Shown one piece after another: positions 8,096 through 14,329 of a DNA stretch of 27,824 nt (position 1 is its first letter; each line of letters begins with the position of its first letter). The DNA comes from Patescibacteria group bacterium (GTDB lineage: Bacteria > Patescibacteriota > Gracilibacteria > Peribacterales > Peribacteraceae): the NCBI GenBank assembly GCA_018818235.1, contig JAHISE010000128.1, positions 1 through 27,824 of the forward strand, written 5' to 3'. The notes under the pieces were generated by a model. That model saw nothing but the letters and a program-made list of their open reading frames with translations. It made no database searches and was not told the DNA's origin. The position numbers and the translations under genes are program-made.

Positions 8096-8344
8096 GTGGC
8101 AAAAGGATCATCACGTAAAACGAAGGCAAAGGAAGAGTTGGCAGTTTCATCGAGTCCGGAAAAGATTGTACCCAAACTTTGTAATGTAATGAATTTCGCA
8201 AAAGACAAAAGTGGAAATATTATTATGACACTTGTATTTAAGGATCCTATGGGTGACCAATCTGTTCTCTTAGAAAGAATAATTGTAGACTCTGGGCATG
8301 CCAAGGAAATTGTAAGTGTTCTTACAAAATTTATAAAGAAATGA
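8096..8344 (+). CDS. Small protein, possible DUF3467-like
   Basis: The 82-residue product (from GTG 8096) has a basic N-terminus (MAKGSSRKTKAK). A strand-rich body follows, ending LLERIIVDSGHAKEIVSVLTKFIKK. That tail resembles DUF3467 proteins, where a conserved R-V-V-x-S-P-x-H-A-K-x-L block closes the domain; the match is by eye and modest. Function unknown. The GTG at 8081 would place the -10 box inside the gene, so 8096 is the better start. It overlaps the next gene by four bases (ATGA), showing coupled translation in an operon that ends with a toxin-like gene. Confidence 0.7.
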   Translation: MAKGSSRKTKAKEELAVSSSPEKIVPKLCNVMNFAKDKSGNIIMTLVFKDPMGDQSVLLERIIVDSGHAKEIVSVLTKFIKK

Positions 8345-8568
8345 CAATTATAACCACCGACACTGGCAATTTATTTTTCGTCAAGCTTCATTTGGGTGGG
8401 GCAAAACAGACTGGCAGAAATGATGTTATTGCATTCGAAGAAACCTCATCCGATTTGTTGGGTGAAGATGGTTCATTAGTGCAATCAATACAGATGTCAA
8501 AAGAGTTTTTTAAAAGTAATTCACCAGAATATTTTGAGAATGTAGACGACTTTATGGCTACGTTGTAA
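8341..8568 (+). CDS. Hypothetical protein, possible antitoxin
   Basis: I do not recognise this 75-residue acidic protein. It begins with strand-like MTIITTDTGNLFFVKLHLGG and ends with a helical, acidic tail (SPEYFENVDDFMATL). It is joined to the upstream gene by an ATGA overlap and is followed after 11 bases by a YafQ/RelE-like toxin gene. That is the usual antitoxin position, but it has none of the common antitoxin DNA-binding signatures (RHH, AbrB, Phd, Xre). An antitoxin role is inferred from position only. Confidence 0.65.
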   Translation: MTIITTDTGNLFFVKLHLGGAKQTGRNDVIAFEETSSDLLGEDGSLVQSIQMSKEFFKSNSPEYFENVDDFMATL

Positions 8569-8579
8569 TGTAGTGGTGA

Positions 8580-8846
8580 ATGAAAATTGCAAAGTCACCC
8601 TCGTTTAAAGATAGCTTTGAGAAACGTGGCAACGAAAAGCTAAAATCTGCATTGGAGCGGAGATTGAAGCTATTTGTTGATGACCCTTTTCATAAGTGGT
8701 TGCATAATCATCCTCTCAAAGGTGAATATGCCGGACACAGAAGTATAAATATAACCGGCGATTATAGAGCAATATATATCCCTGATGGCAGTGGTTGTGC
8801 AATATTTATTGAGTTTGGGACGCATGATCAACTCTATGGCAAATAA
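8580..8846 (+). CDS. YafQ/RelE-superfamily toxin
   Basis: The 88-residue product fits the type II mRNA-interferase family by length and pattern. An N-terminal helix (FKDSFEKRGNEKLKSALERR) is followed by HNHPLKGEYAGHRSINITGD, then YRAIY and FIEFGTHDQLYGK. This is the YafQ-like order L-x-G, R-S-I, D-Y-R, G-T-H-x-x-L-Y. The late basic and His residues, including His84 region GTHDQLY, are those used for RNA cleavage on the ribosome in the family. It is last of a three-gene operon. Its stop lies one base from the stop of the convergent carbamoyltransferase. No classical antitoxin precedes it. Confidence 0.8.
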   Translation: MKIAKSPSFKDSFEKRGNEKLKSALERRLKLFVDDPFHKWLHNHPLKGEYAGHRSINITGDYRAIYIPDGSGCAIFIEFGTHDQLYGK

Positions 8847-8847
8847 A

Positions 8848-10776
8848 CTAATCCAATTCGAACTTCTCCAAATAATCCTTCCTATTTAACACACGCTCAT
8901 CCGGCATTTCTCTTTTGATCAATAAATAATTTCCCATTACTAAATAATCCATGTGAGTATTCAAAAAACAATTAACCGCATCTTCAGGTGATCTGACAAT
9001 CGGTTCTCCACGAACGTTAAATGAGGTGTTTATAATCACACCGCAGCCTGTTTTACACTCAAAAGCTTTTATAAGGTCATAATATCTTTCATTCTGATCA
9101 CGATTAACAGTTTGAATCCTTGCAGAACCATCAACATGAGTCACTGCAGGAATTTTTTCACGTTGATCAGGATGAACATCTGCAACAAGAAGCATAAAAG
9201 GACTAGGAACATTCAGATCAAAATACTTGGAAGCACTTTCTTCGAGTGCAGTTGGAGCAAATGGACGGAATGACTCTCGGAATTTGATTTTCATATTAAC
9301 TTTTTGCCAATTATCTTTGTTCCTCGCATCGGCAATGATAGATCTGTTACCAAGTGCGCGCGGACCGTACTCCATTCTGCCTTGGAACCATCCAATCACA
9401 TTATCTCCTTCCAACAAGGTTGAAACACGATCAATCAATCCTTCGTCGGACATTTTATAGAAAGGTATATCTTCTTTTTTAAGGTATTTTTCGATTTCTT
9501 CATCGGAGAATTCATCTCCGAAAGATGAGTGTTCCATTCTCTGTAGCGGAAAGCCACGGCTTTCCGTTGTGGCGGGTGCAAATTTCTTATACCAAACTCC
9601 CAAAGCAGCTCCGAGTGCACCTCCCGCATCACCCGAAGCCGGTTGAATGTAAATATTTTCGAATAATCCACTCCTCAGTATTTTCCCATTAGCAACACAG
9701 TTAAGTGCAACGCCTCCTGCAAGGCAAAGATTCTGTGATGGTGCTATTTCTTTTGCATGCGACACAATCTTCATCATTATTTCCTCCGTCATGTCCTGAA
9801 GACTGCGTGCAATGTCTTTGTGGAACTGCTCAAGTTCACTTTCTGGTTTACGTTTAGGCTCACCAAGTAATTTCTCGAGTCTTCTATTAGTCATCCTAAG
9901 TCCATGCTCAAAGGAAAAGTACTTCATATTAAGCGCGAAGCTTCCGTCTTCCTTAACATCAATCAGGTGGCGCATCTGTTTCAGATACTTGGGTTCACCA
10001 TACGGCGCAAGGCCCATTACTTTGTATTCTGCGGAGTTTACTTTGAAGCCGAGGTAGTAGGTTATGGCGGAATAAAGGAGTCCTAGTGAGTGGGGGTAGT
10101 GGATTTCCTTCAAAATCTTGACGGTTGGAATATTATTGAGCACGGATGCGTCACTGGTCACTGGTCGCTCTTCGAGCCTGAGCCTCAGAGTCGATGGCTG
10201 GTCGCTGGTCACACTTGCTTGCGACGAGTGACTAGTGACTAGTGACGAGTGACCTTCAAGGCTTGATTTAACATTCTCACATTGTCCACTTCCAATAGTG
10301 GCTGTCGCCCATTCTCCAACACCATCAACCGTAACAATAGTAGAATCCTCGAATCCCGAAACACCAAAACTCGACCATGCATGCGACTCATGATGGGGGA
10401 TAAAGAAGATTTCTCCTTTATAGTTCAATTCCTTTTTGATGTTCTGAGGAATCCAAAGTTTTTTGGTCATCCAATCCTGCATTGCGTACTGGTATTGCAT
10501 GAAACCAAGTGGCCAGACTTTGAATAAGGTCTTCAGGATTCGGTCAAAGAACTTTGTGAATGGTTTTTCGTAGAAAGCAACTGCGCTCAAATCTTCTACA
10601 GTGATTCCTGCAAATTCAAGTGCTGTGTTAATTGCATTTATCGGAAAATCATCATCATGCTTTTTCCTTGTGTACCTCTCTTCCTGTGCTGCGAAGATGA
10701 TTTCGCCGTCCTTTAGAAGAACTGCTGCGGAGTCGTGGTAATAGCAGGAGATGCCGAGGATGTAGACGGGTGACAT
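8848..10776 (-). CDS. NodU/CmcH-family carbamoyltransferase
   Basis: The 642-residue enzyme should transfer the carbamoyl group of carbamoyl phosphate, through carbamoyl-AMP, to a hydroxyl on a sugar or related acceptor. The N-terminal Kae1-like domain has LGISCYYHDSAAVL, the metal-binding HHESHA (128-133), TVDGVGEW and, later, EYKVMGLAPYG and CLAGGVALNC. The C-terminal domain has WFQGRMEYGPRALGNRSI, RESFRPFAP and INTSFNVRGEPIV. All major family blocks are intact. Between TATIG and TVKILKEI, normally only a few residues apart, there are about 55 extra residues (163-217) encoded largely by a palindromic repeat (10144-10266). A TAACAT box (minus strand, 10783-10788) ends seven bases before the ATG. 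Confidence 0.95.
   Translation of the reverse strand: MSPVYILGISCYYHDSAAVLLKDGEIIFAAQEERYTRKKHDDDFPINAINTALEFAGITVEDLSAVAFYEKPFTKFFDRILKTLFKVWPLGFMQYQYAMQDWMTKKLWIPQNIKKELNYKGEIFFIPHHESHAWSSFGVSGFEDSTIVTVDGVGEWATATIGSGQCENVKSSLEGHSSLVTSHSSQASVTSDQPSTLRLRLEERPVTSDASVLNNIPTVKILKEIHYPHSLGLLYSAITYYLGFKVNSAEYKVMGLAPYGEPKYLKQMRHLIDVKEDGSFALNMKYFSFEHGLRMTNRRLEKLLGEPKRKPESELEQFHKDIARSLQDMTEEIMMKIVSHAKEIAPSQNLCLAGGVALNCVANGKILRSGLFENIYIQPASGDAGGALGAALGVWYKKFAPATTESRGFPLQRMEHSSFGDEFSDEEIEKYLKKEDIPFYKMSDEGLIDRVSTLLEGDNVIGWFQGRMEYGPRALGNRSIIADARNKDNWQKVNMKIKFRESFRPFAPTALEESASKYFDLNVPSPFMLLVADVHPDQREKIPAVTHVDGSARIQTVNRDQNERYYDLIKAFECKTGCGVIINTSFNVRGEPIVRSPEDAVNCFLNTHMDYLVMGNYLLIKREMPDERVLNRKDYLEKFELD
10144..10266. 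repeat. Palindromic repeat inserted in frame in the carbamoyltransferase
   Basis: TCACTGGTCACTGGTCGC (10151-10168) is complementary, with few changes, to the arm starting GCGACGAGTGACTAGTGA (10221-10254). The GACCAGTGACC units near 13211-13271, in a non-coding gap, look like the same family. Here the element is read through in frame as a Ser/Thr/Arg-rich segment at a surface-loop position of the enzyme. Confidence 0.75.
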
Positions 10777-10831
10777 GGTGATATGTTAACAGAGAACTGA
10801 GCAAAAGAAGTAAAAGAAGCAGGGATAATAG

Positions 10832-10863
10832 TATCGTTGCTACGTTGCTAGGTTGCTACGTTA
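10832..10863. repeat. GTTGCTACG repeat copy
   Basis: A short tandem of (A/T)CGTTGCTA(C/G) units. A near copy and its inverted partner lie at 11645-11675 and 11702-11740. It stands in the gap upstream of the carbamoyltransferase start (minus strand) and of the small plus-strand gene at 10954. Confidence 0.6.
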
Positions 10864-10919
10864 ACTTTCAAGAACTTTTGATGTTTTCTAACAGATAACC
10901 GATTTTTATTACTAAATAA

Positions 10920-10947
10920 TTGACTGATAATCGTTCGATTGTAACAT
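10920..10947 (+). promoter_or_regulatory. Promoter for the 10954 gene pair
   Basis: TTGACT (10920-10925) and TAACAT (10942-10947) are 16 bases apart, and the ATG at 10954 begins seven bases after the -10 box, where transcription should start. This supports a leaderless transcript. No Shine-Dalgarno is present. Confidence 0.55.
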
Positions 10948-10953
10948 CGAACT

Positions 10954-11052
10954 ATGGCAAAAGCAGAAACATTATGGGATCATATCGAGGCTCGGATTCC
11001 TGATCTTCCACAAGATTTGGATACTCAAGATATCTTAGGGCAGAAATGTTAG
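10954..11052 (+). CDS. Small 32-residue open frame overlapping the next gene
   Basis: The frame begins MAKAETLWDHIEARIPDLPQ and ends at TAG 11050-11052. A good promoter sits directly in front of it. Its stop codon overlaps the start of the following gene (ATGTTAG), which would allow coupled translation. The two products lie in different frames, so an alternative is that a single gene was split by a frameshift. I do not recognise either part. Confidence 0.5.
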   Translation: MAKAETLWDHIEARIPDLPQDLDTQDILGQKC

Positions 11053-11360
11053 TTTTAGATAGGAAGCGATCAAAAGCAGAAGAAGATAGAGATTACACAC
11101 TTAAGTATCAGATTGCTTTGCAGCAATTACGATTGTTTCGTGCAGTGGCTGCAATTCTGCTCAAGAATCATCAGTCAGTAAACCGGATTGTTGTTCTTGC
11201 CGATTCGATGCCATCGCAAATTGCAAAAGCTGCTTTTGCAGGATCACATGAACGGGAATCATTAAGTCATCCTTCGATGGGGGATATTGAATTTATTTGC
11301 ACAGAAGCCAAAAGGCTTATTAAAATCTCATCCGAAAGTCAGGTTAAAGAAGGAGTTTAA
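11046..11360 (+). CDS. Hypothetical helical protein
   Basis: This 104-residue protein is not recognised. It is predicted mostly helical: a basic start (MLVLDRKRSKAEEDRDYTLK), a mixed helix (IALQQLRLFRAVAAILLKN), then IVVLADSMPSQIAKAAF and a C-terminal segment. No membrane helix or signal peptide is obvious. It is the second member of an overlapping pair and its stop shares a TTAA with the stop of the convergent SxtJ-like gene. Together with 10954-11052 it interrupts the minus-strand carbamoyltransferase set. Confidence 0.6.
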   Translation: MLVLDRKRSKAEEDRDYTLKYQIALQQLRLFRAVAAILLKNHQSVNRIVVLADSMPSQIAKAAFAGSHERESLSHPSMGDIEFICTEAKRLIKISSESQVKEGV

Positions 11361-11584
11361 AACTGATACTGCATTCCAGCATCTTTTGGAGGATCCACCC
11401 AGTAAGTTTCGGGATCTTTTTTCCATAAATTCTTTATCGAAATTATTTTTAGAATTATTCCATAAACTGAAAAGAAGGTGAGCCAAAGAACGCTCAGGAT
11501 CAGGAAACTCATGATTCGGCCGAGTATTTCGGCGAAGGAGCACCAGAGTTTGTAGAGCGGATTAAGAAATCGAGGGATTTTCAT
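11357..11584 (-). CDS. SxtJ-like small membrane protein
   Basis: The 75-residue product has the SxtJ pattern. A start of W-x-x-F-A-E-I-L-G (residues about 14-22) is followed by one long hydrophobic span with a central polar break (IMSFLILSVLWLTFFSVYGIILKII), a basic stretch and D-P-E-T-Y-W near the end. SxtJ proteins are encoded beside NodU-type carbamoyltransferases and DUF5989 proteins, and both are here, which supports the call. Function is unknown; a membrane role in polymer modification or assembly is inferred. It is separated from the carbamoyltransferase by the inserted plus-strand pair, with which it ends tail to tail. Confidence 0.75.
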   Translation of the reverse strand: MKIPRFLNPLYKLWCSFAEILGRIMSFLILSVLWLTFFSVYGIILKIISIKNLWKKDPETYWVDPPKDAGMQYQF

Positions 11585-11598
11585 ATGCTTGTAGGATA

Positions 11599-11634
11599 GG
11601 CAACCGAAGCAATCAAGGCAACCGAAGCAATCGA
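11599..11634. repeat. 18-base tandem duplication
   Basis: GGCAACCGAAGCAATCAA (11599-11616) is followed directly by the same unit with one change (11617-11634). It sits just upstream of the SxtJ-like start, next to the GTTGCTACG inverted repeat. Confidence 0.7.
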
Positions 11635-11644
11635 GGATAATTAT

Positions 11645-11740
11645 ATCGTTGCTAGGTTGCTACGTTGCTATGTTGGACAATGTTAAAGTATTGTCTAAAT
11701 TTAACGTAGCAACTTAGCAACTAATCAACGTAGCAACGTA
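11645..11740. repeat. GTTGCTACG inverted repeat
   Basis: The left arm (11645-11675, TCGTTGCTAGGTTGCTACG and on) is complementary to units of the right arm (11702-11740, AACGTAGCAACTTAGC and on). It fills the gap between the DUF5989 stop and the SxtJ-like start on the minus strand. Confidence 0.65.
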
Positions 11741-11741
11741 T

Positions 11742-11900
11742 TTAGAATACAGTATATATAAACGGCGCCAGCGGTGACCCCTGTGCAAACACAAGAATCA
11801 ATCCCAAAAGGGCGATCACGATGATTATTGGCAGCAGCCACCACTTCTTGCGAATTCGCATGAAGTTCCAGAGTTCGGTGAAGATAGAAAGCTTAGACAT
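11742..11900 (-). CDS. DUF5989 family small membrane protein
   Basis: This 52-residue protein matches DUF5989: an N-terminal amphipathic part (MSKLSIFTELWNFMRIRKKW), then the hallmark R-K-K-W-W-L-L-P, one membrane helix (IIIVIALLGLILVFA) and the C-terminal Q-G-S-P-L-A-P-F-I-Y-T-V-F. DUF5989 genes are typical partners of NodU carbamoyltransferase and SxtJ genes. The molecular role is unknown. The ATG at 11910 on the same strand would run into a stop after five codons, so 11900 is the start. A TACAAT box (minus strand, 11909-11914) lies nine bases upstream. Confidence 0.85.
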   Translation of the reverse strand: MSKLSIFTELWNFMRIRKKWWLLPIIIVIALLGLILVFAQGSPLAPFIYTVF

Positions 11901-11937
11901 CGGTTTCCATTGTACTTGATTTTTCTAGTAATGGAAT

Positions 11938-12000
11938 ATTGGAATATTAGAATATTGGGTATGTCACCAGTAACAATGCCCAATATTCTAATATTCCAAT
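11938..12000. repeat. Long hairpin of GGAATATT units, possible terminator
   Basis: The 25-base arm starting ATTGGAATATTAGAATATTG (11938-11962) pairs with 11976-12000 with a single mismatch around a 13-base loop. More ATTCCAATATTCC units continue to 12033. It lies between the stop of the M50 gene and the start of the DUF5989 gene, and could terminate the former. Confidence 0.7.
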
Positions 12001-12033
12001 CACGGTTCCAATAATCCAGTATTCCAATATTCC

Positions 12034-12708
12034 TTATATAATCCCTGCAATCGCCCCCATCAAATTAAGCACCACCGTCGATATTCCAAATACCCACGAA
12101 CTTAAGATCGGAATATTCAAAAACATTCCTGCTACGATCAAGACGATAAGTATCATCGGACCGCGTTGCATGAATTCTGCGTATTCACGTTCATATTGAT
12201 ATGGAATAAAACCTTCCAGAATCTTTGATCCATCAAGAGGTGCAATTGGTAGTAAGTTAAATGCCATCAGTACCAGATTTACAAAAATACTTCTGCTCAA
12301 GATTCTTTGAACAAGAATAATCGTTGTAGATTCCCCACCGGAAATACTCATCAGTGACATAACACTGCCCCCATTTCCAAATTCAAAGAGTGTGATTAGA
12401 ACAAAGAAGCAGATAAAAGCAGTTATCAGGTTTGCAGCAGGACCGGCAAGGGCTACCAGCATATTGTCCCTTTTAGGATTCTTGAAATATCTCGGATCCA
12501 CAGGAACCGGCTTTGCCCAACCGAAACCTATTATAAAAAACATCAATGTTCCGATGGGGTCTAAGTGCGCAAGGGGATTTAAGCTGACTCGCTCGTTCAT
12601 CTTGGCAGTCGGATCACCAAGCTTATAAGCCACGTACCCGTGTGCGGCTTCGTGGACGGAGAGACCTATTAGAACTGCGATTATAAAGGTGGGGTTGAGG
12701 AAGGTCAT
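12034..12708 (-). CDS. M50 family membrane metalloprotease (site-2 protease type)
   Basis: The 224-residue protein is a short site-2 protease-type integral membrane zinc peptidase. The first helix carries H19-E-A-A-H23, followed by the family block NPLAHLDPIG (44-53). The fourth conserved region N-L-L-P-I-A-P-L-D-G (151-160) brings the third zinc ligand, Asp159. Four to six membrane segments are visible and there is no PDZ domain. The family cleaves substrates within the membrane; partners here are unknown. An ECF sigma/anti-sigma pair lies 13 kb away, but nothing in the sequence ties the two. It is divergent from the bL28 gene. Confidence 0.92.
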   Translation of the reverse strand: MTFLNPTFIIAVLIGLSVHEAAHGYVAYKLGDPTAKMNERVSLNPLAHLDPIGTLMFFIIGFGWAKPVPVDPRYFKNPKRDNMLVALAGPAANLITAFICFFVLITLFEFGNGGSVMSLMSISGGESTTIILVQRILSRSIFVNLVLMAFNLLPIAPLDGSKILEGFIPYQYEREYAEFMQRGPMILIVLIVAGMFLNIPILSSWVFGISTVVLNLMGAIAGII

Positions 12709-12756
12709 TGGTAGACTTACTTTAGTGGAATTAGATGATAGAACAAAGAAATTAGT

Positions 12757-12856
12757 GGAAAATGGAAAGTGGAAAGTGAAAAATGCTAAAGTGGCTCATA
12801 GCTCTGATTTACAATAAATAGAGACTTTATTTTCCGTTTTCCACTTTCCATTTTCC
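12757..12856. repeat. GGAAAGTGGAAA inverted repeat
   Basis: The left arm GGAAAATGGAAAGTGGAAAG (from 12757) is complementary to 12829-12856 in about 25 of 28 positions, with a 44-base loop. It sits between the divergent M50 and bL28 genes. A single copy recurs at about 27338-27366, downstream of the anti-sigma gene. Confidence 0.7.
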
Positions 12857-12867
12857 GTTTTAATAAT

Positions 12868-12896
12868 TTGACCTCCAAACCCCTCACGAGTACAAT
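12868..12896 (+). promoter_or_regulatory. Promoter of the bL28 gene
   Basis: TTGACC (12868-12873) and TACAAT (12891-12896) are separated by exactly 17 bases. Transcription should begin near 12903, leaving only about six bases before ATG 12909. There is no Shine-Dalgarno, so the message is nearly leaderless. Confidence 0.7.
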
Positions 12897-12908
12897 CACT
12901 TGGCTCAA

Positions 12909-13118
12909 ATGTCCCGCAAATGTATCAAGACCGGCAAAAGCACTGCCTTCGGTAACACCCGAAGTCATTCGCTTAGACATACCCGAAGGACTTTTCAGGC
13001 CAATATTCAAAAGAAGAGAGTGTGGGATCCGACAACCGGGGAATACAAAGTCATGAAGGTTTCTACTAATTATTTGAGGACATTGGCGAAGAGACTACAG
13101 GAAGGCAAAAAAATATAA
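12909..13118 (+). CDS. rpmB: 50S ribosomal protein bL28
   Basis: The 69-residue product has the bL28 pattern from end to end: MSRKCIKTGK, then G-N-T-R-S-H-S, T-R-R-T-F-x-x-N-I-Q, W-D-P-T-T-G and K-V-S-T-N-Y-L-R-T-L. It is part of the large ribosomal subunit. It resembles the single-Cys, E. coli-type form (C-x-x-T-G-K) and not the two-Cys zinc-binding form. ATG 12909 gives the family start exactly; an upstream in-frame TTG at 12900 is unlikely. It stands alone, with its own promoter and a palindromic repeat downstream. Confidence 0.97.
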   Translation: MSRKCIKTGKSTAFGNTRSHSLRHTRRTFQANIQKKRVWDPTTGEYKVMKVSTNYLRTLAKRLQEGKKI

Positions 13119-13124
13119 GTTGCA

Positions 13125-13264
13125 GGTCTGCCCGCCGAAGTTCGACGGAGCTTTAGCTTAGTCGAACGTAGGTGGGAGGGGAAGGGGGTTTAGGTCGACA
13201 TTCGACATTCGACCAGTGACCCACCTTCGCTCTCCGCTACGCTCCGAGCTACGGCGGGCAGACC
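13125..13264. repeat. Composite inverted repeat after rpmB
   Basis: Perfect 13-base ends GGTCTGCCCGCCG (13125-13137) and CGGCGGGCAGACC (13252-13264) enclose a smaller GTTCGAC/GTCGAAC pair (13140-13167), an AGGTGGG/CCCACCT pair (13170-13226) and GACCAGTGACC units. It may stop transcription of rpmB. The rest of the 311-base gap (13265-13373) holds nothing I can identify. Confidence 0.65.
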
Positions 13265-13373
13265 AGTGACCTTTTGTTTATATACAAATAAAAAAGGCGC
13301 ACGCACGTTGCGTATGCTTCATTGTGTAAATCGGTAGTGATGGGGTGCAACTTGGCGGTCGTGTTTATAATCA

Positions 13374-13423
13374 GTAGAAATATCTACAAATATGTAGACA
13401 AATATGTATACATTTGATATCAT
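13374..13423 (+). promoter_or_regulatory. Promoter and operator array of the Phd/Doc operon
   Basis: TAGACA (13395-13400) and an extended -10 TGATATCAT (13415-13423) are 17 bases apart; ATG 13430 begins seven bases after the -10. Overlapping palindromes cover the promoter: GTAGAAATATCTAC (13374-13387), CTACAAATATGTAG (13384-13397) and ATGTATACAT (13404-13413). This phased array is what a Phd-type repressor would bind, giving autoregulation by the antitoxin-toxin complex. Confidence 0.7.
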
Positions 13424-13429
13424 ATTTGC

Positions 13430-13720
13430 ATGGACTCAATTTTCCCCATTATTACAGTTACGCAGCTTCGTAAAGAAACCAAGGAGGTCATAGACTCACT
13501 GAAAGATTACGTTGTTGTCCAGAATCATGGAGAAGATGTTGCCGTGATTCTTAGCCCCGATCTTGGAAAAGTACTTTTGCAGTCAGGAGTGCTTAGAGAT
13601 TTGATTGCAAAATGTTCTAACACGAAAGGCCACAAAAAAGCGGCCAGTAAGTCAGGCATAGATTTTGAAGAATTTGATCAATTGATCGGACAAGTTATTC
13701 GTGAATTAAGCAAAGAATAA
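13430..13720 (+). CDS. Phd/YefM-type antitoxin
   Basis: The 96-residue product has the Phd/YefM fold signature: I-I-T-V-T-Q-L-R-K-E-T-K-E-V-I-D-S-L, then VVVQNHGEDVAVIL (strand-turn-strand of the DNA-binding dimer) and an acidic C-terminal tail (GIDFEEFDQLIGQVIRELSKE) that would thread into the toxin. It should neutralise the downstream Doc-like toxin and repress its own promoter. The toxin ATG follows the stop after two bases, the usual order of phd-doc operons. Confidence 0.88.
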   Translation: MDSIFPIITVTQLRKETKEVIDSLKDYVVVQNHGEDVAVILSPDLGKVLLQSGVLRDLIAKCSNTKGHKKAASKSGIDFEEFDQLIGQVIRELSKE

Positions 13721-13722
13721 TT

Positions 13723-14226
13723 ATGAAATATCCAAGCCTAACAATTTGCGAGCAATTAATATTCCCGTACATACGCGACAGGATGGCAACAGAGGAGCCT
13801 GCGCCGGATTATAAATATGAAACAAACGGGACTAAGCGTTTAGATGCAGTTTTTCAGTTAATGAAACGATCAGACTACAAAGGCGTTTTTGGTAAAGCTG
13901 CTTATATGTTTTGTTCCGTGATAGATAGTCATCATTTTAGCAATGGAAATAAACGTCTTGCTGTTACGTTACTGGTTTATGTTCTGCTGGTTAATGGATA
14001 CCAAATACACGCGCCAAACATGGAAGTAATGCGTCAGGAATTAAATAATGCATTTCCAAAACTCAAATGGCAAAATATTCAGTCATTCAATCGACCACAC
14101 GAATACTTTTTTTACCATCTTGCTTTGATAATTGCCGATAGGGCGCAGAAGGGGAAGATGACGTTTACGCAGGAGCAGGTGGCGGTGAAGAATTTGTTGG
14201 AGGTGGTGGCTGTTAATGAATCCTGA
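13723..14226 (+). CDS. Doc-like Fic-domain toxin
   Basis: The 167-residue protein carries the Fic-superfamily active-site loop H70-H-F-S-N-G-N-K-R78, of the Doc type (H-x-F-x-x-A/G-N-K-R) and not the AMPylating H-P-F-x-x-G-N-G-R. Known Doc phosphorylates EF-Tu and halts translation; the same activity is likely but unproven. Gly75 replaces the Ala found in P1 Doc (HxFxNANKR), an intermediate feature. The protein is longer than P1 Doc (126 residues) and has an extra C-terminal helical segment after about residue 125. It is fully intact and paired with its antitoxin, so it is probably functional. Confidence 0.88.
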   Translation: MKYPSLTICEQLIFPYIRDRMATEEPAPDYKYETNGTKRLDAVFQLMKRSDYKGVFGKAAYMFCSVIDSHHFSNGNKRLAVTLLVYVLLVNGYQIHAPNMEVMRQELNNAFPKLKWQNIQSFNRPHEYFFYHLALIIADRAQKGKMTFTQEQVAVKNLLEVVAVNES

Positions 14227-14232
14227 GTAATT

Positions 14233-14267
14233 GATAGCTATTTGTTATAAACAAGCCAAATAGTATC
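14233..14267 (+). terminator. Possible weak hairpin after Doc
   Basis: GATAGCTATTTG (14233-14244) pairs with CAAATAGTATC (14257-14267) apart from one bulge. There is no clear U-tract, so termination is uncertain. Confidence 0.35.
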
Positions 14268-14312
14268 TATTTGAATATAATTTCATGAAGATAGCCCAAA
14301 TGTTGCTTTTTG

Positions 14313-14321
14313 TGCTATAAT
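14313..14321 (+). promoter_or_regulatory. Extended -10 promoter of the giant-protein operon
   Basis: TGCTATAAT is a perfect extended -10 element ending nine bases before ATG 14330. No -35 box is seen, as expected for extended -10 promoters. A GAGG lies three bases before the ATG, too close for a normal Shine-Dalgarno. Confidence 0.6.
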
Positions 14322-14329
14322 AAGAGGAA

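Noticed and set aside
11599..11740. A possible CRISPR-like array of short repeats.
   Set aside because: The units are adjacent or inverted, with no regular unique spacers, and no cas genes are present.
12034..12708. The M50 protease as the enzyme that cleaves the anti-sigma protein.
   Set aside because: Such a role is known for site-2 proteases, but the genes are 13 kb apart and nothing in the sequence links them.
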